Assembly: GCA_012517825.1 (NCBI GenBank) | Contig: JAAYUG010000173.1 | Span: 1-56,077, forward strand | Source: Bacteroidales bacterium | GTDB lineage: Bacteria > Bacteroidota > Bacteroidia > Bacteroidales > JAAYUG01 | Reading direction: 5' to 3' | Length of the DNA stretch: 56,077 nt | In this document: positions 24,261-32,815 of the stretch, in pieces | Numbering within the stretch: the stretch's first letter is position 1 | Layout: every line of letters begins with the position of its first letter | Position numbers and translations under genes: made by a program | The notes under the pieces: model-generated | Seen by the model: the letters and a program-made list of their open reading frames with translations, nothing else | What the model was told of the DNA's origin: nothing | The model's database searches: none

Positions 24261-27200
24261 TCAAAATGTTAGTTTGGCAGAGAGGCCAATATACCGGGCT
24301 GAAGGATCCTGAAGATTATTATCATCCCCAAAATCTGGATCAACCAGCATGGCCTTTTTAATAATGAACACATTGTAACTATAGAGCGAAAGTTCTGTTC
24401 GCTTAAGCCCTTTGATTTTCAGAACATCAGACATATCATAGGTAAGGGAGATACGCCGTAACTTAAGGAAACTGCGATCGAGCACATTGGCAAAATATTC
24501 GCTTTCTTTTTCAGTAACTTTTGCCTGATACGGATATATCTGACACCAGCTCTGCCAGCTCACCTTTGTAGTATTTTCTTTATACTGCCGGGTATCGGAA
24601 ATAATTTTCCCATCGGTATCCCTTACCAGTTCACCACTCACTACATTTACCCCATCAGGAACATATACCGGCTCGCCGGCTGCATACTCCTGGTCTCTGT
24701 ATTTTACTGAGTTTGGATGCTTGCCACCCCACCACAGCTTTTCTACCGTGCGTGACCAGAATACACCTCCCCAGGCTCCGTCAAAATTGATATCGACTGA
24801 CAGATTTTTATAACGGAAATTATTAATGAATCCGAATCGCCAGTTCGGGTCAAGATGACCAAGCATCTGCGGGTAGGGATCTTTTATGGGCAAACCGGTG
24901 CTTTCATTGATAATTACCCGGCCATCGGCACTTTTCATCCAACCTATAGCGTAATAATTATCAACCCGCTCATTTAAGGAATAGTTGCCATATTTCTTAG
25001 CACCGCCATAAATTTCCGTCAGTTTCTTTACCCTTGTATCCCAGTTCAGCGTTGATTGCCATGAAAAATTGGTAGTACGCACCGGCATTGCCCCAAGAGA
25101 AATTTCAAGGCCTGTGGTAGTATATTCATTTCCGTTAACCTTCCTGCTACCAAATCCCGAAGCTGAAGAAACCGGCAGGTCAAGGATCTGATTCAAATCA
25201 ACCACGTTAAAATAGGCCAGATCAAAATGAAATCTGTTTTTGAGAAATGAGGCAGAAAGCCCTGTTTCGAACGAAATGGATTTTTCAGGAGCAATATCAT
25301 AATTAACCAGACTACCCGGATAACTCAGCATGGTTAACCCTTCGTAAGTGCCAACATTGGCGTAATAAGAGGAAATCTGATACGGACTCAGATCATTGGC
25401 AACAGAAGCCCAGGAACCAAACACTTTTAGCATGTCAATGGCCTCGGGCATTTTCACCAGATTAGAAACAAGAACACTGGCTGAAAAAGAAGGATAAAAA
25501 TAAGAGTTATTGGCCTTGGGCAAGGTCGACGACCAGTCGTTACGGGCAGCAAATGTTAGAAACAAAGCATCCATAAAATCAAGATCAACTGTACTATATA
25601 CGCTGCGAATGGCTTTTTCCTGAAGATAGGTTGATGCCTTAACAGCACCCTTTGAATTGTTCAGACTGTAAACCCAGGGAACTATTAAACCGTCAGTAGC
25701 ATTATATTCCTGACTATACTTCTGGTACATAGTTGCACCACCGGCATTGACGGTTATATTGAGAAAACTGGATACCGGCTGCCTGTAAGTAAGCAAAATG
25801 TCATTGTCAGTAGTCAGCCAATGCGAATTCCATGATTTATAATCACCATCGCGCGGGTCACCATAATTCAGATACGACTTCGGACTTGCCCTGTCTTCAA
25901 AAAGTCCGGTAATAACAGCTGATGAACGAGCCTGAAGACTTAAATTCTTTGTAATGTCATACTTCAGCTTTATCTGTCCGTTCAGCTTATCCTCATCATA
26001 CTTTTGACTTAACTCATAGGCAGCAAAATAGACATTGTTGTACCAGGCATAATTAAAATTCGCCTGACGATATCCTTCCTGGCCCGGAACGTATAAATGA
26101 CGCTTGAGATCCTTTCCGTTAACATCATCCCCCATCCATATAAGTATGGTGTACATGTGGTTTCTGGGACCATAACCATACCGCGGATAATTTGGCGAAT
26201 ACACCTTATTGTACGACAGCTTTCCGTCGAAGGTCAGACTGTTGGATATTTTGACAGTCGAATTATAACTCAATCCGCCCAGATGCAGAAAAGAATTGGG
26301 AACCTGTCCGTCTTGTTTGGTATAGCTCGCAGAAAAACGCTGTGCAACTTTTTCTCCTTTAGAACTTAAAGAGAAATCTGTAGTTGATACCAACCCCGTT
26401 TCCAGAAAATCCTTTAAGTTATTATGGTATTCCCATGGTATCGGCACTCTTGAATATCTCGACTTGTCATCGTACTTGGTTCCGAAAACATCACCCCACC
26501 AGGGAATCACTTCACCTGTTACATTGTCTTTAATCGGACTGTTCCACTGTGCTATTTCTTTCCCTTTTTCAAATTTTGGCCCCCAAATCATATCGCCATC
26601 ATTCACTCCTCCATCCTGTCCATCCCAGAATTCATACTGCCCGTTGGATCCGTTTCCGTATTGTGTCTGGGTCTTGGGCCATACCGTAAAACCGGCAGTT
26701 ACCATGGTGTTGTTTGCCAGAACAACTTCAAGCCCTTCTTTCCCTGCTTTTTTCGTTGTAATAAGAATAGCCCCGTTGCGCCCCCGTGAACCATATAAAG
26801 CCGAAGCAGTAGTTCCTTTTAACACGGTAACATTCTCAATATCGCTCGATGTAAGATCAAAAAAATTCGTACTTACCGGAATATCATCAACCACAATCAG
26901 CGGAGTTTTTCCCCTGAGAACCAGCGTGGGGCTTTGAAATATACCGGTAGGATTATTAACTGTTAATCCACTCACCTGCCCGCTAAATAAATTGGCCACA
27001 TTCAAAGCATTTACCCTGCTGAGTTGTTCTCCGGAAAAATCCTGCACCGAATATCCTACTGATTTTTTTGCCTGTGTAATACCCAATGCAGTTATTACAA
27101 CTTCATCCAGGCCTACTGTCTTTTCTGATAACTGTACATCAATTACAGTATTTATCCCTACCGGAATTTCCTGTACCGCAAATCCCACATAAGAAAAAAC

Positions 27201-27410
27201 CAGCACAGCAGAAGAACTTGTGAGATTGATCGAATAGGCACCTTCCATGTCGGAAATAGTTCCATTGGTAGTACCTTTTTCTACAATATTCACTCCGGGC
27301 AAAGGTTCTCCGCGCGTATCAGTGACCTTCCCTGTCACTTTTAACGGCTGTGCCCACGCTAATGAAGAAATTTGCAGCAACAATAAGGATAACACGAGAA
27401 TTTTTTTCAT
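24261..27410 (-). CDS. SusC/RagA-family TonB-linked outer-membrane transporter
   Basis: Large TonB-dependent importer of 1049 residues. Signal peptide, then a carboxypeptidase-regulatory-like domain (VTGKVTDTRGEPLPGVNI, about 25-105), a plug (SVQDFSGEQLSRVNALNV; LKGTTASALYGSRGRNG) and a 22-strand-type barrel ending in LSAKLTF. The open frame begins at a TTG two codons earlier, but ATG 27410 (MKKILVLSLLLL) is the natural start. Forms the SusCD complex with the next gene. The plug motifs and length are typical of the family. Confidence 0.95.
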   Translation of the reverse strand: MKKILVLSLLLLQISSLAWAQPLKVTGKVTDTRGEPLPGVNIVEKGTTNGTISDMEGAYSINLTSSSAVLVFSYVGFAVQEIPVGINTVIDVQLSEKTVGLDEVVITALGITQAKKSVGYSVQDFSGEQLSRVNALNVANLFSGQVSGLTVNNPTGIFQSPTLVLRGKTPLIVVDDIPVSTNFFDLTSSDIENVTVLKGTTASALYGSRGRNGAILITTKKAGKEGLEVVLANNTMVTAGFTVWPKTQTQYGNGSNGQYEFWDGQDGGVNDGDMIWGPKFEKGKEIAQWNSPIKDNVTGEVIPWWGDVFGTKYDDKSRYSRVPIPWEYHNNLKDFLETGLVSTTDFSLSSKGEKVAQRFSASYTKQDGQVPNSFLHLGGLSYNSTVKISNSLTFDGKLSYNKVYSPNYPRYGYGPRNHMYTILIWMGDDVNGKDLKRHLYVPGQEGYRQANFNYAWYNNVYFAAYELSQKYDEDKLNGQIKLKYDITKNLSLQARSSAVITGLFEDRASPKSYLNYGDPRDGDYKSWNSHWLTTDNDILLTYRQPVSSFLNITVNAGGATMYQKYSQEYNATDGLIVPWVYSLNNSKGAVKASTYLQEKAIRSVYSTVDLDFMDALFLTFAARNDWSSTLPKANNSYFYPSFSASVLVSNLVKMPEAIDMLKVFGSWASVANDLSPYQISSYYANVGTYEGLTMLSYPGSLVNYDIAPEKSISFETGLSASFLKNRFHFDLAYFNVVDLNQILDLPVSSASGFGSRKVNGNEYTTTGLEISLGAMPVRTTNFSWQSTLNWDTRVKKLTEIYGGAKKYGNYSLNERVDNYYAIGWMKSADGRVIINESTGLPIKDPYPQMLGHLDPNWRFGFINNFRYKNLSVDINFDGAWGGVFWSRTVEKLWWGGKHPNSVKYRDQEYAAGEPVYVPDGVNVVSGELVRDTDGKIISDTRQYKENTTKVSWQSWCQIYPYQAKVTEKESEYFANVLDRSFLKLRRISLTYDMSDVLKIKGLKRTELSLYSYNVFIIKKAMLVDPDFGDDNNLQDPSARYIGLSAKLTF

Positions 27411-27437
27411 AAACAAAGTTGTTTTAGGGTTTAACTA

Positions 27438-27977
27438 TCAGATTATTATTACTCTTTTGAAAATTTCAACAATCATGGCTGAGTTTTCTGCCCGTAAAAG
27501 TTCTTTCTCCAAACCTTTCGTATCTTCATTCAGCAACAAAATGGCCAGTTCTATGAACTTGCTCATCTCAGCGCTTGCTGCTTCCGGCAGAATATTGTTT
27601 TTCTTGACAAGATTCTTGTAGTACCGCTCCATTTTATATATGCTATGGTAAATTACCGGCTTACGGTATACTATCTTCTCACTGAATGATCCGGGGGCCG
27701 GTTCTGTTCGTATTGCATATTCTTTTTCAAACACATGCATGCGAATAGCTACCTCTCTTCCCAGAAAGTGATTCCGTACTTCCGATACATTAACTTTCCC
27801 TAAGTCCTCCTGAAGCTGAGCATACGCATATTTCAGGCGGAATTCAAACAGGGGAGTTGAAAGGGGTTTGCCAATACCTTCTGCCTGAACGCTTTGATTG
27901 CTTGCCAATTGCTGACCTGCCACAGAAGCATGAAGAATCAGAAATGTGTAAAAAATAATGAAGTCTTTGCGGCTCAT
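27438..27977 (-). CDS. Uncharacterised small exported protein leading the susCD operon
   Basis: Not recognised. 179 residues with a signal peptide (MSRKDFIIFYTFLILHASVAGQ). The mature part is charged and mostly helical, with many Glu/Lys/Arg and paired tyrosines (MERYYKNL), and ends in a hydrophobic VEIFKRVIII. There are no cysteines in the mature part and no known motif. Its stop lies 27 bases before the susC ATG and a good -7 box precedes it, so it should be the first gene of the operon. A role in the envelope together with SusCD is inferred only from position. It is not an ECF sigma or anti-sigma factor. Confidence 0.75.
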   Translation of the reverse strand: MSRKDFIIFYTFLILHASVAGQQLASNQSVQAEGIGKPLSTPLFEFRLKYAYAQLQEDLGKVNVSEVRNHFLGREVAIRMHVFEKEYAIRTEPAPGSFSEKIVYRKPVIYHSIYKMERYYKNLVKKNNILPEAASAEMSKFIELAILLLNEDTKGLEKELLRAENSAMIVEIFKRVIII

Positions 27978-27998
27978 ATTTCGCTTTTTTAATCAGCA

Positions 27999-28006
27999 CA
28001 AAACTA
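27999..28006 (-). promoter_or_regulatory. -7 promoter box of the susCD operon
   Basis: Read on the minus strand, TAGTTTTG matches the Bacteroidota -7 consensus TAnnTTTG exactly, 21 bases before the ATG of the 179-residue protein. No clear TTTG was seen 19-21 bases further upstream, so a regulator or a different -33 box may be needed. Confidence 0.5.
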
Positions 28007-28203
28007 TGGCCGCCTTATTTGCAGTTTATTATGTGAAATTTATTTTTGGATGTTTTAATCTTTTAAATAGCATTAAAAACACCTTTACCTAATCCAAAGA
28101 AAAATGAAACAAAATGTTAATCCTAATAAGATCAATAACATTAGTTCATACACTATAAAAAAAGTTTAACATAAATCAGCAATTGATCAGCGAAGTATTT
28201 TAA

Positions 28204-28341
28204 GCCCGGATTGCGCATCAGGAGCGAAAGCGAACTGATGCGCAGTGGGTCAGCCTTTAACGCTGGCATCCGGGCAAACCCCGCTGAAACGAAGTGAAAG
28301 CGGCCCTTGCGGCACATTGCTCAGTTTTTTTAAGAGCAATG
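28204..28341 (-). repeat. Structured intergenic element, copy 2 (inverted)
   Basis: Reverse-orientation copy of the element at 7381-7512. Hairpin 1 arms: 28315-28322 and 28334-28341 (CATTGCTC with GAGCAATG on the + strand). Core 28277-28293 is the exact reverse complement of the 17-base core of copy 1. Outer stem: GCCCGGAT (28204-28211) with ATCCGGGC (28268-28275). Inner hairpin: GCGCATCAG (28213-28221) with CTGATGCGC (28235-28243), containing a small GC-GAAA-GC hairpin. Stems differ from copy 1 but stay paired. Confidence 0.75.
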
Positions 28342-28569
28342 TAGATTTAGAAAGGTTTAACTGAAACTCAGGATGTAAAATCCGGCCTGACGATAATTAG
28401 CACAAGGGATATTATGAATTATCCCAAGTACTTCGCAATATCCAGAAGGCAAGGTGATAAAAGAGTTATTTGAGGAGGCTATCACAACTTTTGTTCTGGA
28501 AAATAGTAACATCTCTGTGCATGATTGCGTTTCAATCCTGCTGCCCTGTCAGGGTAGATAAAATAAAAA

Positions 28570-29631
28570 TTACCTTGATCGTATTTCCCTTCGCATAAAG
28601 GAAACATACGACAGGGCAAAGCACAGAACCGTGGCGGCTATCAGTCCGGTTACCTGCGGCCAGACCAGCAGAAGGCTCTGGCCCAGGGGCAGTGGGCCCG
28701 GAATGGTTCCGTAAAGCTGCTCCATGGTCAGCGGCCCCAGACTTCTTACAGAAGGCATGAGAAGGGTGGTGGTCGCCTCACTGAACAACTGGTTGGGCAA
28801 TAAGCGCATCAGGGTGAGCCTGAGCTTTTCCAGCAGATACATCTTGTAAGAGGCCTCCATCGTCTGGTCGGGACTGAGCGCCTTGATGATGAGGTTCACA
28901 ATCATCGGATAAAACACCGTAAAAAATAGCCAGACGGCAATACCTGCCAATGCTGCCGTTGCCGGCTGTCGGAAACGCACCGAGAAAAAGATGGACAGGT
29001 TGAGCCAGAATGCTACATAAATGATGCTCAGCAAAAGGAAAAAGACGATGCGCAGAAACTCTTCAGCCGTGGGAGGAATTCCGATGGAAATCAGCCCAAA
29101 ACCGATCACCAGAAAACCCAGGACAAAAAACATCAGGCTGATGACCTGCAGAGCGGCCAGAAATTTGGCATTGATAACATAATCCCTGTGCACGGGCTGA
29201 GCCAGCAACCGGCTTAATGTACCCCGGTTCTGTTCGCTGTTGATGGCATCAAACCCAAGGCCTATGCCCAGCAGAGGTCCCAGAAACCCGATGAATACGA
29301 AAAAAGGAGGAAGAGTACCGTCGGAAGCAGTAAACAAACGAAGAAAGAAAAAAGCACCTTCCGCATCTTCCGATTTCACGGCTTTCGAAATATTGGCCAT
29401 TGCCGTGTACATCGACCCTAGGCAGGTGAGAAAAATCAGGGAAACCAGGATAATAAACCGCCAGCTTGAAAAATGATCTGCCATTTCTTTACGCACAATA
29501 ACGCTGAAAGGATGCCGTCCGCTCTGCTCCCTGTTTCCGCTTTCTGACGGCTGAAACAATGAAATCAGACCCTGTTTTAAGGTCCGAATCCACTCCCTGA
29601 ACGAAAATGTCAGCTTCCCGGCTTTATCCAT
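28570..29631 (-). CDS. ABC-2 type transporter permease
   Basis: 353-residue integral membrane protein. A cytoplasmic N terminus (about 1-55) is followed by a first helix (FIILVSLIFLTCLGSMYTA), a region with FGFDAINSEQ-like sequence (GLGFDAINSEQNRGTLSRLL), and five more hydrophobic segments, the last at LLVWPQVTGLIAATVLCFALS. This is the NosY-like ABC-2 permease pattern used for export or membrane remodelling. It overlaps its ATPase gene by 8 bases. The transported substrate is unknown. Confidence 0.88.
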   Translation of the reverse strand: MDKAGKLTFSFREWIRTLKQGLISLFQPSESGNREQSGRHPFSVIVRKEMADHFSSWRFIILVSLIFLTCLGSMYTAMANISKAVKSEDAEGAFFFLRLFTASDGTLPPFFVFIGFLGPLLGIGLGFDAINSEQNRGTLSRLLAQPVHRDYVINAKFLAALQVISLMFFVLGFLVIGFGLISIGIPPTAEEFLRIVFFLLLSIIYVAFWLNLSIFFSVRFRQPATAALAGIAVWLFFTVFYPMIVNLIIKALSPDQTMEASYKMYLLEKLRLTLMRLLPNQLFSEATTTLLMPSVRSLGPLTMEQLYGTIPGPLPLGQSLLLVWPQVTGLIAATVLCFALSYVSFMRREIRSR

Positions 29632-30604
29632 TTTTCAGTCCTCCTTCAAAATAGCGGTAATAAATATCATCAAGACCATATTCCCTGCGGCTCAGATGGG
29701 TAAGGCCAGCCCCCGCCTGTACCAGCCTTGCTGCTATTTCACGGCTTACGTCGCGGGTACTTTCAATACGGAACAAACCATTCTCAGCCCGTATAGCCGT
29801 TATCCCTTCTACATTCTGCAGTACACTGCGCACAAGAGCTTCCGGATCCCCTGCTGAAAGCCCTTTTACTTCAGGCAGAGGATCAACGGCCACTTCGGTC
29901 TCATAGGCACTGCCCTCAAACAATTTTTCCGACAGAGACCTGATATCCCCTTCTGCCAGCAGTTTACCACCCACAAATATCCCTACCCTGTCGCACACCT
30001 GCTGAACCTGATGCAGAAGATGGGATGAAAACAAAACCGTGATCTTTTCTTCCCGGCTGAGTTCCACAATCAGGTTCAGAAACTCCCGCACACCCGCAGG
30101 GTCTATTCCCAGTGTCGGTTCATCCAGGATGATCACTTCGGGACTCTTAATAAGCGCGTCAGCAAGTCCAAGCCGCTGGCGCATTCCCCGCGAATATTTT
30201 CCCACCTTCTTTTTTTCTTCACCTTCCAGACCGACTTTTTTAAACAGGCTCATCGCTTTTTCAGTGGCTGCAGTACCGCCGATGCCATTAAGCTTTGCCG
30301 TGTAAACAAGATTTTCCGGTCCGGTAAGGTCATCATAGAATCCCACATCTTCGGGCAGATATCCTGCTTTCCGCTTCACTCCGATGGGATCAGTAACCGG
30401 ATCAATGCCGCAGATTCTCACAGAACCGGAGGTGGGTTCCGTCAGGCCCAGCATCATAAGGATGGTTGTTGACTTACCCGCCCCGTTTGGGCCCAGCAGG
30501 CCGAAAATTTCTCCCCGCCGGATGACCAGATTCAAATTGTCAACCGCGGTAAATGACCCGTATTTTTTGGTCAGATTCGTAAGGACAACAATATTTTCTG
30601 ACAC
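29624..30604 (-). CDS. ABC transporter ATP-binding protein
   Basis: 326-residue ATPase for the ABC-2 permease next to it. Walker A GPNGAGKST, signature YSRGMRQRLGLAD, Walker B VIILDEPTLGIDP and the H-loop SSHLLHQV are all intact. The C-terminal extension (about 225-326), with VEGITAIRAENGLFRIEST, resembles the regulatory tails found in DrrA/NosF-like ATPases. It starts 3 bases after the NEW3 gene ends, giving a tight three-gene operon. Confidence 0.93.
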   Translation of the reverse strand: MSENIVVLTNLTKKYGSFTAVDNLNLVIRRGEIFGLLGPNGAGKSTTILMMLGLTEPTSGSVRICGIDPVTDPIGVKRKAGYLPEDVGFYDDLTGPENLVYTAKLNGIGGTAATEKAMSLFKKVGLEGEEKKKVGKYSRGMRQRLGLADALIKSPEVIILDEPTLGIDPAGVREFLNLIVELSREEKITVLFSSHLLHQVQQVCDRVGIFVGGKLLAEGDIRSLSEKLFEGSAYETEVAVDPLPEVKGLSAGDPEALVRSVLQNVEGITAIRAENGLFRIESTRDVSREIAARLVQAGAGLTHLSRREYGLDDIYYRYFEGGLKNG

Positions 30605-30607
30605 GGC

Positions 30608-31771
30608 TTATCTCCTCCCATATTTGCGGAACAGATAATATACCCCACTCAGAACACCGGCAATTATCAAAACACCGATCCAGCCCCAGAGCAGAGGCGT
30701 CTTTACCGCCATGCGAAACGATGCTTTGGAAGATGCTTCCGGTGTTCTGGCTTCCAGGTTGGTCACATAATCGCCCGGAATCGCCTTCTTGTCGGCTTTG
30801 ATGGTGGCAAACACCCGTGTTTCTTCACCCGGAGCCAACCGGTCAACCCGCTTCGGATTGTAAACCACTTCCCAGTTGGCCGGTGCAGCGTATTTCAATT
30901 CAACATCCCGCAGTTCGGCCGAGCCGGTATTGCGCAAAACCAGTTCGATCTTGCGGTCCTTGCCGGCTGTAACACTGGCACTGAGAAGCCCGGTAGGGGT
31001 TGTCAGTTCCATACCATACGTGCCGGTAATCACAACCTCCAGCACGGCTTCATCGGAAGTAGCTCCGGAAACGGCACGCACGGGTATCTTGTACTTGCCG
31101 GCCTGCACTTCTGCCGGAGGCTTGATTTCAACGGTAATCTTTTCTGTGCTGTTGGCCTCAACATTTACCGAAGTTACCTGCTTGTAGTTCGATTTGAAAC
31201 TGACAGTCCAGCCACGGGGAGCATCGGCCATAAGTGCATAGAGCTGTTTGTCAGCAGTGCGGTTTTTCAAATCCAGATTGAAGGTAAAGGTTGAAGAAGC
31301 CTGACCTTCCATGTTCGGCTGGTTGGTGGTGAATTCCGTCTTGTACGTTCCCTGCTCGGAAATCACCAGCGCAAGGGGCAGTGTATGAAATCCCCCGGCA
31401 ACAACCCTGAACCGGTAAGTTCCTTTATTCACTTTCAAAGGCACTTCCACTTTCAGCGAAAGACTTTTCCTTTCCTTCGGAAGTACCGATATCTGCTGTA
31501 CATTCCAGCTACCCGACTTGAGAATGTAATTCCATCCTCTGGGCATGCCCGAAACGGAAATGTCAACATTCTTTGTCTGGTCGGTATTGTTAATTACATC
31601 AATGGAATAATCAACTGTCTCACCCGGGGAAACAGTAATTTTTGTGTAGGGGGTATACAACCGCACCCCTTCATCGGCTCTGGAATCAACAGTGGCAATG
31701 AGCAAAACCAAAACTGTTACCAGCAGAAACATCCTGCCGTATTCATGATAATGCATCCTGAAGTGTCTCAT
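30608..31771 (-). CDS. Exported NEW3-domain protein with C-terminal membrane anchor
   Basis: 387-residue protein with an N-terminal signal and extracytoplasmic Ig-like repeats of the NEW3 (alpha-galactosidase-associated) type. The pattern PGETVDYSIDVINNT, then MPRGWNY, then VPLKVNKGTYRFRV recurs about three times (near 40-130, 140-240 and 250-345). One helix (LLWGWIGVLIIAGVLSGVYYL) and a short RKYGRR tail anchor it in the membrane. The first ATG (31771) is used. An alternative at 31732 directly before the hydrophobic core is equally possible. Similar NEW3-ABC operons occur in other bacteria. Their role is not established here. Confidence 0.82.
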   Translation of the reverse strand: MRHFRMHYHEYGRMFLLVTVLVLLIATVDSRADEGVRLYTPYTKITVSPGETVDYSIDVINNTDQTKNVDISVSGMPRGWNYILKSGSWNVQQISVLPKERKSLSLKVEVPLKVNKGTYRFRVVAGGFHTLPLALVISEQGTYKTEFTTNQPNMEGQASSTFTFNLDLKNRTADKQLYALMADAPRGWTVSFKSNYKQVTSVNVEANSTEKITVEIKPPAEVQAGKYKIPVRAVSGATSDEAVLEVVITGTYGMELTTPTGLLSASVTAGKDRKIELVLRNTGSAELRDVELKYAAPANWEVVYNPKRVDRLAPGEETRVFATIKADKKAIPGDYVTNLEARTPEASSKASFRMAVKTPLLWGWIGVLIIAGVLSGVYYLFRKYGRR

Positions 31772-31796
31772 GTTGTATTCAGCTTTTTTACCGGAG

Positions 31797-31827
31797 CAAA
31801 TTTATATACCTGAAAAATACATTGAAA
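31797..31827 (-). promoter_or_regulatory. Promoter of the NEW3-ABC operon
   Basis: On the minus strand, TTTC (31824-31827), a 19-base spacer and TAAATTTG (31797-31804) fit the Bacteroidota promoter (TTTG, 19-21, TAnnTTTG) with one mismatch in the upstream box. Expected start about 20 bases before the ATG at 31771. Confidence 0.5.
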
Positions 31828-31954
31828 CGCTCCACCGGCTTTTGGGAGCTGTACATAAGCAAAAAACTATAAGTATCTGCCTGTTTTATAATACCTTAAC
31901 CTGAATTCGTTAAAAATTTTTAAAAAAGCTTAACAACCTTTAACCCGGGTATCA

Positions 31955-31987
31955 TTTCAAAAATAACAGTGCTTTTCGATAGCTTTG
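31955..31987 (+). promoter_or_regulatory. Promoter of the tlyA-like gene
   Basis: TTTC (31955-31958), a 21-base spacer and TAGCTTTG (31980-31987), an exact TAnnTTTG. The ATG at 32006 is 18 bases further on, so the leader is about 12 bases. This supports ATG 32006 over the TTG at 31985, which lies inside the -7 box. Confidence 0.6.
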
Positions 31988-32005
31988 CACAGTAATAATA
32001 AACTT

Positions 32006-32815
32006 ATGCCCCGCCAACGGCTCGATGTATATCTTGTTGAAAAGGGACTGCAGCCAACCCGTACCCGCGCCCGCTGGGCCATCAGCAGGGGATTTGTGCT
32101 GGTAAACGGTAAAGTGGCCGGTAAACCTTCCATGCCGGCCGACGAAACGGATGAAATCATCGTCAGGGAATCATTGCGATACGTCAGCCAGGGAGGATAT
32201 AAACTGGAAAAAGCCCTGAACGACTTCCGTATGGATCTCAACGGAAAGGTTGTCCTCGACATTGGCTCTTCCACCGGAGGATTTACCGATTGTGCCCTGC
32301 AACACGGAGCAAAGATGGTCTTTGCCGTTGACGTTGGCACCGGACAACTGCATGATTCCTTACGCAGCGATACCCGGGTGGTAAGCTATGAAAACTGTGA
32401 CATAAGAAATCTGGAACCGGCCGCACTCTTTCATCAGAAGGCCGACTGCATCACAGTGGATGTTTCCTTCATTTCGCTGGAACACATTTTTCCCTACTTG
32501 TCAGAATTTCTGGATCCTTCCGGTTGCGTCCTTGCCCTTATCAAACCGCAGTTCGAGGCAGGAAAGGAACTTGTGGGGAAAAACGGCATCGTGAAAGATC
32601 CGGCAACCCACCGGATGGTTTTGCAGAAAATCCTGTCAGTAAGCGCAAAATACGGCTTTGCCATCAACGGCCTCACCTGGGCACCCGTTGAAATAAACAA
32701 AAACATTGAGTACATGGCCCTCTGCGTGCCTGCATTGGAAAAAATGACCGTACCCATTGATCCGGCAACCATTGTTCAGAAAGCGTTTGCCGAAAAAGAA
32801 AAACTCAGTATATGA
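32006..32815 (+). CDS. tlyA: TlyA-family rRNA 2'-O-methyltransferase (S4 plus FtsJ domains)
   Basis: 269-residue RNA-modifying protein. An S4 RNA-binding domain (MPRQRLDVYLVEKG, SRGFVLVNGKVAGKP) covers about 1-60, followed by a Rossmann methyltransferase domain with the SAM motif LDIGSSTGGFTDCALQ and AVDVGTGQL. The family methylates ribose 2'-O positions in rRNA; the older name hemolysin A is misleading. The start at 32006 is set by the promoter and S4 alignment. It overlaps the next methyltransferase gene as ATGA (32812-32815). Confidence 0.88.
   Translation: MPRQRLDVYLVEKGLQPTRTRARWAISRGFVLVNGKVAGKPSMPADETDEIIVRESLRYVSQGGYKLEKALNDFRMDLNGKVVLDIGSSTGGFTDCALQHGAKMVFAVDVGTGQLHDSLRSDTRVVSYENCDIRNLEPAALFHQKADCITVDVSFISLEHIFPYLSEFLDPSGCVLALIKPQFEAGKELVGKNGIVKDPATHRMVLQKILSVSAKYGFAINGLTWAPVEINKNIEYMALCVPALEKMTVPIDPATIVQKAFAEKEKLSI

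Larger units (their letters stand above)
27978..28569. other. 592-base region between the susCD and ABC operons
   Basis: Contains the -7 box of the susCD operon (27999-28006), an A+T-rich stretch (28007-28190) and the inverted copy 2 of the structured element (28204-28341). The part 28342-28569 has no full gene. Two short overlapping frames near 28414-28560 (one beginning MNYPKYFAISRRQG, the other containing KELFEEAITTFVLEN) might be the remnant of a frameshifted small gene, but support is weak. Confidence 0.5.

Noticed and set aside
28414-28560. Possible frameshifted small gene
   Set aside because: Two short frames look protein-like but there is no family match, no start context and no conserved length; kept only as a note in the gap entry.
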